From assembly GCA_964444795.1 (NCBI GenBank), contig CAYUIQ010000288.1:1-10288 (forward strand): 10,288 nt of DNA, written 5' to 3'. This DNA is from JABMRP01 sp964444795. GTDB taxonomy: Bacteria > Planctomycetota > Planctomycetia > Pirellulales > Thermoguttaceae. Below, piece after piece: positions 6,752-10,288 of this stretch (within the stretch, counting starts at the first letter, position 1; each line of letters opens with the position of its first letter). The notes below the pieces were generated by a model that saw only the letters and a program-made list of their open reading frames with translations, did no database searches and was not told the origin of the DNA. Made by a program: the position numbers and the translations under genes.

Positions 6752-7993
6752 ATGAATAGAGCCATTGCCGTAACGGCATTCGCGGCGGCCTTGTCCGCCG
6801 CATGCGCGTCGGCCGACCCGGTCGGCGATAGCGCGTCGCGCGAGGCCCCCTTGCCCCGCGTTTTCACATTGGACGCCCGATCGCTGGCGGAGACGAAACG
6901 GCTGGTCGTAGCCGGCGAGGTGGAGCTGACACCGGCGATGAAGAGGCTGCGAAGCGAGGCCGACGAGGCGCTGGACGCGGGCCCCTTCTCGGTGATGGAG
7001 AAGAAACGCATTCCACCCAGCGGCGACCAACACGACTACATGAGCGTGGGCCCCTACTGGTGGCCCGATCCGGGCAAACCGGACGCAGCGCCCTACATTC
7101 GCCGCGATGGGGAAGTGAATCCCGAGTGGCATCGGTACGATAGCGTGCCGATGGCGGCTATGTGCCGGGCGGTCGAGACGCTGGCCCTGGCCTATTATCT
7201 CACCGGACGCGAAGACTACGGGAACCGCGCCGCGCACTTGTTGCGCGTTTGGTACATCGCCCCGGCCACGCGGATGAATCCGCATCTGCAATTCGGACAG
7301 GCCATACCGGGCCGGTGTACAGGTCGGGGTATCGGCATCATCGACACGGCGAAGCTGGTCAGGTTGGTTGACGCCGTCGGGATGCTCGGCGGCTGCAAGA
7401 CGTGGACGAAAACAGACCAGACGGCGATGGAGAAGTGGTTCGGCGAGTACCTCGATTGGATCGTGCAGAGCAAGTACGGCCGCGACGAAGCCCGGACGAA
7501 AAACAACCACGCCACATGGTACGACGCCCAGGTGGCGGCCTTTGCCCTGTTCACGCGCCGCGCGGACGTTGCCCGGCGCGTGCTGAACGAGAGCGCCAAG
7601 CGGCGGATTGCATCTCAGATCGAACCCGACGGCCGGCAGCCGCACGAGTTGGCACGCACCAAGTCTCTCGGCTACAGCACGATGAACCTGCGCGGGATGT
7701 TCGAGTTGGCCGCGCTGGCCGAACGGGTCGACGTCGATCTATGGAACTTCCGCACGGACGACGGCCGGGGTATTCGCATGGCGCTGGACTGGCTGATCCC
7801 TTATGCAACGGGTAAGAAGACGTGGGAGCATCGGCAGATCAAAGCGTTCCGTCCCGACGGCTTCGTTGCCCTCTTGCGCCGCGCGGCGGCGGCGTACCGA
7901 GAGCCGGCGTACGCCGCCCGAATCGCCGAACTCCAGGGTGTCGATGTTGCGGCGGACCGGGCCAACCTGTTGTATCGGGTGAGCGGCGAGTGA
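6752..7993 (+). CDS. Exported alginate-lyase-superfamily (PF05426-type) polysaccharide lyase
   Basis: The 413-residue protein carries a signal peptide (cleavage likely after ASA, residue 21) and an alpha/alpha-barrel alginate-lyase domain. Recognisable parts are SVGPYWWPDP (about 98-107), the NPEWHRYD segment (123-130), KNNHATWYDAQ (N251, N252, H253 and Y258) and ELARTKSLGYST (R302, Y308). In PL5-type enzymes the Asn-His, Arg and Tyr at matching places do beta-elimination of polyuronates. The SVGPYWWPDP/NNHATWYDAQ style also fits family PL38 (glucuronan-type lyases), so PL5 versus PL38 is unresolved. The ATG at 6752 was chosen over an upstream in-frame codon at 6575, because the earlier stretch is Arg/Gly-rich read-through of the beta-helix gene. 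This is the last gene of the operon. Confidence 0.87.
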   Translation: MNRAIAVTAFAAALSAACASADPVGDSASREAPLPRVFTLDARSLAETKRLVVAGEVELTPAMKRLRSEADEALDAGPFSVMEKKRIPPSGDQHDYMSVGPYWWPDPGKPDAAPYIRRDGEVNPEWHRYDSVPMAAMCRAVETLALAYYLTGREDYGNRAAHLLRVWYIAPATRMNPHLQFGQAIPGRCTGRGIGIIDTAKLVRLVDAVGMLGGCKTWTKTDQTAMEKWFGEYLDWIVQSKYGRDEARTKNNHATWYDAQVAAFALFTRRADVARRVLNESAKRRIASQIEPDGRQPHELARTKSLGYSTMNLRGMFELAALAERVDVDLWNFRTDDGRGIRMALDWLIPYATGKKTWEHRQIKAFRPDGFVALLRRAAAAYREPAYAARIAELQGVDVAADRANLLYRVSGE

Positions 7994-8315
7994 TGCCGCG
8001 CTCGAATCCGGTGCTGTCGGCTAAGGTCGCTCAAGTCGAATCCTCTGATTAAATCGCTGTCGGCAACGCGCGTGGCCGCGACGTTTTTCCGGGGTTGACG
8101 TTGCCACTACCATGACCGTTTTCGGAAAAACGTCGGGGGTGACGAAGTCACGAGAGGCCGCGTGTCTCCACCCACCTCTTGTGACTGCGTCCCCCAGACG
8201 ATTCCCCGAACAAGTCGAACGAGATGGCCGACCCCGTACGGGGAATCATCTGGGCCACCGGCGAGCATCTCTCGGTCTGATTCCCGCCCAACCGACGCTC
8301 CGATTCAGCGTGTGG
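7994..8315. other. Intergenic region holding repeat copy 1
   Basis: Between the lyase and the convergent DUF6891-like gene there is no plausible gene. It consists of about 78 bases without obvious structure, the 188-bp structured repeat, then about 56 bases that include an attC-like half-site next to the stop of the - strand gene. Confidence 0.6.
8072..8259. repeat. 188-bp structured repeat, copy 1 (four-helix)
   Basis: It aligns without gaps to 9438-9625; I count 18 differences by eye. Helices: terminal stem GTGGCC (8072-8077) with GGCCAC (8253-8258); stem A CGACGTTTTTCCG (8079-8091) with CGGAAAAACGTCG (8123-8135), 13 perfect pairs; stem B 8137-8157 with 8175-8195, 21 positions with two mismatches and one G.T; stem C CAGACGATTCCCCG (8195-8208) with CGGGGAATCATCTG (8239-8252), one mismatch. 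A terminal stem closing three hairpins resembles a cloverleaf. It may be a structured RNA, a mobile intergenic repeat or an enlarged recombination site. Confidence 0.88.
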
Positions 8316-8321
8316 TTATGC
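8298..8321 (-). other. attC-like left half-site overlapping a stop codon
   Basis: On the - strand GCATAAC contains the TAA stop of the DUF6891-like gene. Six bases later comes CTGAATCGGAG, with the A of CGGA at the same offset as the extrahelical A of the two + strand attC-like sites. A matching right half is not evident; the structured repeat begins where it might be expected. Suggestive only. Confidence 0.35.
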
Positions 8322-8945
8322 GATGTTCGTGCGGCGGCGTTTCCAATCAAGTTCCGCGAAGATTCGCTCTTTCAAAACACCACTCCACTTTGTCTTGAGG
8401 CCATTACGTTGCAGCGTATCAACGACTTCGCGCCCAATGTGAAGCGATGCTGATTCGCCTTCGAGAACTGAGCCGTAGTTCAGCCAGAGCCCGTGACCTG
8501 TAGCAGCGGATTCAGCGTCCTGGATGTCATAGAATGTGTAGCCCCGTACGTTTGTGCCAGCCTTACGCGTATCTTCGATCTCGTCCCAGATTTCGTAGGA
8601 CCCACACGTACTGCAACATGAAAAGTGATGTCGCGAGACAATTCCGGCACGCTCCAATTCGCTAAAGACGTTGTCCAATCGCTCACAATCGGTGGGCGTT
8701 GGCCACTCAGCCTGTGCTCGAATGTGGCGGTTGATCGCGTCATGCGCAAGCCGCTCGGCAATCGGTCTTAACGTCGCTCGCCGGTACTCATCGGAGAGTA
8801 CACGGATCGCAGTATCGATAATCGCTTCAAGAGGGATAAATCCCATAGCGACGTCGCGCTCGACTTGGCAACGCATCTCGCCGATTGCGTCTTGTGACGG
8901 AGGTTCGGATTTCTTGCGTTTCCACAGCCAAGCAAGCAAGCCCAT
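8316..8945 (-). CDS. DUF6891-like protein
   Basis: The 209-residue protein matches the pattern I associate with DUF6891: a Cys-rich FSCCSTCG at residues 108-115, EIWDEI just after, the GYTFYDIQDAESA motif at 135-147, a LWLNYGS strand near 153-159, and a C-terminal LDWKRRR. The function of the family is unknown. The CCxxC arrangement could bind metal. The N-terminus (MGLLAWLWKRKK) has a short hydrophobic and basic patch but is not a convincing signal peptide. The start is the ATG at 8945, with a weak GAGG about nine bases upstream. It follows the zinc-ribbon membrane protein gene by about 80 bases on the same strand, and the pair is bracketed by the 188-bp repeats. Its architecture (small beta-rich protein ending in W-RR) resembles immunity-type families, which is only an inference. 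Confidence 0.75.
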   Translation of the reverse strand: MGLLAWLWKRKKSEPPSQDAIGEMRCQVERDVAMGFIPLEAIIDTAIRVLSDEYRRATLRPIAERLAHDAINRHIRAQAEWPTPTDCERLDNVFSELERAGIVSRHHFSCCSTCGSYEIWDEIEDTRKAGTNVRGYTFYDIQDAESAATGHGLWLNYGSVLEGESASLHIGREVVDTLQRNGLKTKWSGVLKERIFAELDWKRRRTNIA

Positions 8946-8973
8946 GACGTGCCCTCGTCATCGAAGTCTGGTA

Positions 8974-8992
8974 GGATGCGTCCCGACGCACC
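8974..8992. other. Small hairpin between two - strand genes
   Basis: GGATGCGT and ACGCACC pair with one unpaired A (8976) and a short loop. No T-run follows on either strand, so I do not call it a terminator. It may affect expression of the DUF6891-like gene, whose start lies just beyond it. Confidence 0.3.
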
Positions 8993-9027
8993 ACGTATCT
9001 GATTATTCCACGCTGCAGCCGGTCACG

Positions 9028-9393
9028 TCAAGTGGAGCGATGGGTGATGTGCCTCAGGCTCAACCCACAGTGGAGACATTCCTTCTGGGCAGCGTTGATC
9101 TTGGCAAACATGGCGATCGGTCCGTCGGGCAGGAAGAACCGGTGTCGACAGCGTGGACATCTTAAGAACGGGTAAACCAAGTATGTCTGAAGCAGGACTA
9201 TCCCAAGTGCCAGGAATCCCCCACCTGCCACGTAAAGGGCCCAATCCCCGGCAAGAATCGCCAGCGCCACGCCGCCGAAAACTAGCACCATGCCGACCCA
9301 GAACAGGTGAAAGTTAACCCTCTGGATGCGAGCTATTCGACGGAGCTTGGACTCTTTTGCTGAACTGGATTCTCCCGACGAATCTTGGCACAT
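9028..9393 (-). CDS. Two-helix membrane protein with zinc ribbon, unknown function
   Basis: The 121-residue protein has a polar, Ser/Glu/Lys-rich N-terminus, two predicted membrane helices (about residues 29-49 and 52-75), then a soluble tail with CPRC (79-82) and CLHCG (106-110). The four cysteines would form a zinc ribbon on the same side as the N-terminus, presumably the cytoplasm. Nothing in it indicates catalysis. I do not recognise a named family. The ATG at 9393 has only a weak AGG upstream. The gene begins 44 bases from repeat copy 2 and precedes the DUF6891-like gene on the same strand, so the two may be co-transcribed as one accessory unit. Confidence 0.7.
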   Translation of the reverse strand: MCQDSSGESSSAKESKLRRIARIQRVNFHLFWVGMVLVFGGVALAILAGDWALYVAGGGFLALGIVLLQTYLVYPFLRCPRCRHRFFLPDGPIAMFAKINAAQKECLHCGLSLRHITHRST

Positions 9394-9437
9394 GATTTGC
9401 CTAAAGGTAGTTTCTGCGCAACCTCAGTAGACCACGG

Positions 9438-9625
9438 GTGGCCGCGACGTCTTTCCGCGGTTGAAGATGCCACCTCTATGGCCGTTTTCGGAAAAACGTC
9501 GGGGGTGACCAAGTCACGAGAGGACCCGTGTCTCCACCCACCTCTTGTGACTCCGTCACCCAGGCGATTCCCCGAACAAGTCGAACGCGATGGCCAACCC
9601 CTTGCGGGGAATCATCTGGGCCACC
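9438..9625. repeat. 188-bp structured repeat, copy 2 (four-helix)
   Basis: This is the second copy, offset by 1366 bases from the first. The terminal stem is longer here: CGGGTGGCC (9435-9443) with GGCCACCCG (9619-9627), nine perfect pairs extending just past the repeat ends. Stem A (9445-9457 with 9489-9501) has one change, stem B (9503-9523 with 9541-9561) keeps 21 positions with two mismatches and one G.T, and stem C uses 9566-9574 with 9605-9613. Both arms of stem B are also GTGAC-N3-GTCAC mini-palindromes. About 13 of 18 differences from copy 1 fall in loops. It fills most of the 256 bases between the zinc-ribbon and hepT genes. Confidence 0.88.
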
Positions 9626-9627
9626 CG

Positions 9628-9656
9628 CGCGGTCCGCCGCGGCGCTTCGTTAGGCG
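9628..9656 (-). other. attC-like left half-site overlapping the hepT stop
   Basis: The - strand reads GCCTAAC, a full match to the RYYYAAC core of attC sites and containing the hepT TAA stop. Six bases follow, then an arm with CGGA whose A is at the same offset as in the other sites. Beyond the repeat, GTTGCGC (- strand, 9422-9416) is a possible right core, with GACC/GGTC and CGGGTGGCC/GGCCACCCG pairing between. If so, the 188-bp repeat would sit in the loop of one large attC-like structure. This is speculative. Confidence 0.35.
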
Positions 9657-9988
9657 TTTTGCAGAGTCTTTACTTCCTCAAGCAGTGTCGGCAGGTTGCC
9701 CTGAATGGCAGACCAGACCGTCGCATCGTCGATGACGTCATACCCGTGAACAAGCACGTTGCGGAACCCGATGATCTTCTCTTGGTCTGAAATCCGCTCC
9801 AGAAGCGCCGGATACTCCTCTCTAAGCCGAGCGAGAACTTCGCCGATGATGACGAACTTGCGCTCCACCGCGGCCTTGACCAGTTCGCTCATGCAATACT
9901 CCTCCAGCGACATCCCCTTGGTGAATTCCCGGATATGCTCACCGGCCTCTTGGACGTCGTGCAGGTAGACATTGGCGTCATGCTTCAT
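9650..9988 (-). CDS. hepT: HepT-type HEPN toxin ribonuclease
   Basis: The 112-residue all-helical protein has the HepT/DUF86 signature RNVLVHGY (R76, H81, Y83), the R-x4-H-x-Y active motif of HEPN RNases. It also has the family segments ERKFVIIGEVLARL (about 42-55) and a terminal EEVKTL helix. HepT cleaves RNA and inhibits growth. In studied pairs the partner MntA silences it by adding AMP to the Tyr of this motif, and both are intact here. The ATG at 9988 lies within the end of mntA, an 11-base overlap, so the two are translationally coupled with the antitoxin first. Length and motifs are typical and I see no damage. It acts in the cytoplasm. Confidence 0.9.
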   Translation of the reverse strand: MKHDANVYLHDVQEAGEHIREFTKGMSLEEYCMSELVKAAVERKFVIIGEVLARLREEYPALLERISDQEKIIGFRNVLVHGYDVIDDATVWSAIQGNLPTLLEEVKTLQNA

Positions 9989-10280
9989 AGACGGCTATCC
10001 TATCTTCGTGAAGGTTTGCGCGGAGATGCGGATTCCTGACCGCTCCGCTTTGAATCACGTCGACTTTTCTGCCGAAGATGCTCTCCAGGCCGAATTTCAA
10101 CTCAAAATACCGATCAAAGAGGGCATGATTTCCCTCGAATTCGATGAGCACATCAATGTCACTCGACTCCGGAAGGAAGTCATCTCGTGCGGCCGAGCCC
10201 ACTAGCTCCAGGCGTTTCACCGAGAGAGAATGACAGAGTTCTGTCAGCCTGGATCGATAAGCACCTAAATCAACCACCAT
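9978..10280 (-). CDS. mntA: MntA-type minimal nucleotidyltransferase antitoxin
   Basis: The 100-residue protein is a minimal nucleotidyltransferase. It has GSAARDDF (G28, S29), the SDIDVLIEF acidic pair (D41, D43) and a third Asp in KVDVI (D74), which together bind Mg-ATP. As antitoxin it transfers AMP to a Tyr of HepT and keeps the RNase off. The start ATG at 10280 has GGAG six bases upstream, visible as CTCC at the window edge, so the gene is complete. It precedes and overlaps hepT. Such pairs stabilise mobile or accessory DNA and can act in phage defence. Confidence 0.92.
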   Translation of the reverse strand: MVVDLGAYRSRLTELCHSLSVKRLELVGSAARDDFLPESSDIDVLIEFEGNHALFDRYFELKFGLESIFGRKVDVIQSGAVRNPHLRANLHEDRIAVYEA

Positions 10281-10288
10281 TCTGCTCC

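Noticed and set aside
5490..7645. Long - strand frames (419 and 462 aa) opposite the beta-helix and lyase genes
   Set aside because: Antisense to convincing exported proteins with signal peptides and family motifs; the translations are His/Val/Asp-rich shadow sequence.
8069..8260. Interpretation of the 188-bp repeat as an insertion sequence or MITE with target-site duplication
   Set aside because: Terminal inverted repeats are short (six to nine bases) and I see no flanking target duplication or transposase; kept as a structured repeat of unknown nature.
8072..9625. Possible CRISPR array from the repeated hairpins
   Set aside because: Only two copies, 188 bases long and over a kilobase apart; not the short regular repeat-spacer pattern.
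8112..9735. Two similar + strand reading frames (8112-8453 and 9385-9735) that share a stretch beginning VFGKTSGVTKSRE, as if paralogous proteins
   Set aside because: The shared part is exactly the 188-bp structured repeat. Within the frame, differences between copies are mostly amino-acid changing (I count about seven changing and four silent), similarity stops at the repeat ends, and the sequence is better explained by stems and loops.

Overview
The window looks like a chromosomal segment of a planctomycete, probably of the Pirellula/Rhodopirellula type. This is inferred from the GC-rich coding, a long secreted sulfatase of the kind abundant in that phylum, its neighbouring secreted PIG-L, beta-helix and polysaccharide-lyase genes, and small unrelated accessory genes separated by palindromic sites. 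No rRNA, tRNA, CRISPR array, transposase or integrase gene was seen.

Left part (1-1730, + strand, visibly less GC-rich than the centre): three short unrelated genes point the same way: a small two-helix membrane protein, a protein with one S1-like domain, and an Imm21-like immunity protein. Between them lie two imperfect palindromes (349-440 and 1095-1187). They share the same left-hand layout: an AAC core, six bases, then a stem arm with an unpaired A at a fixed offset. This is how integron attC sites are built, and I read the region as the end of a gene-cassette array.

Centre (1737-7993, GC-rich): a secreted carbohydrate-degradation locus. A 748-residue sulfatase with a C-terminal jelly-roll-like domain reads leftward. 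Divergent from it is a tight three-gene operon of exported proteins: a PIG-L/LmbE-type deacetylase, a right-handed beta-helix protein and an alginate-lyase-fold (PF05426-type) enzyme. Together they suggest removal of sulfate and acyl groups and cleavage of a uronic-acid-containing sulfated polysaccharide. The intergenic region between the two transcription units holds a terminator-like hairpin facing the sulfatase and a second perfect palindrome.

Right part (7994-10288, genes on the - strand): a second accessory block. It contains a DUF6891-like protein, a two-helix membrane protein with a zinc ribbon, and a complete HEPN/MNT (hepT-mntA) toxin-antitoxin pair at the edge. Two copies of a 188-bp repeat (8072-8259 and 9438-9625, about 90% identical, no gaps) bracket the DUF6891/zinc-ribbon pair. 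Each copy can form four helices: a terminal stem closing three hairpins. Each copy lies just downstream of a - strand gene whose TAA stop sits inside an attC-like left half-site. This structured repeat and its link with cassette-like sites are the most unusual things in the window.
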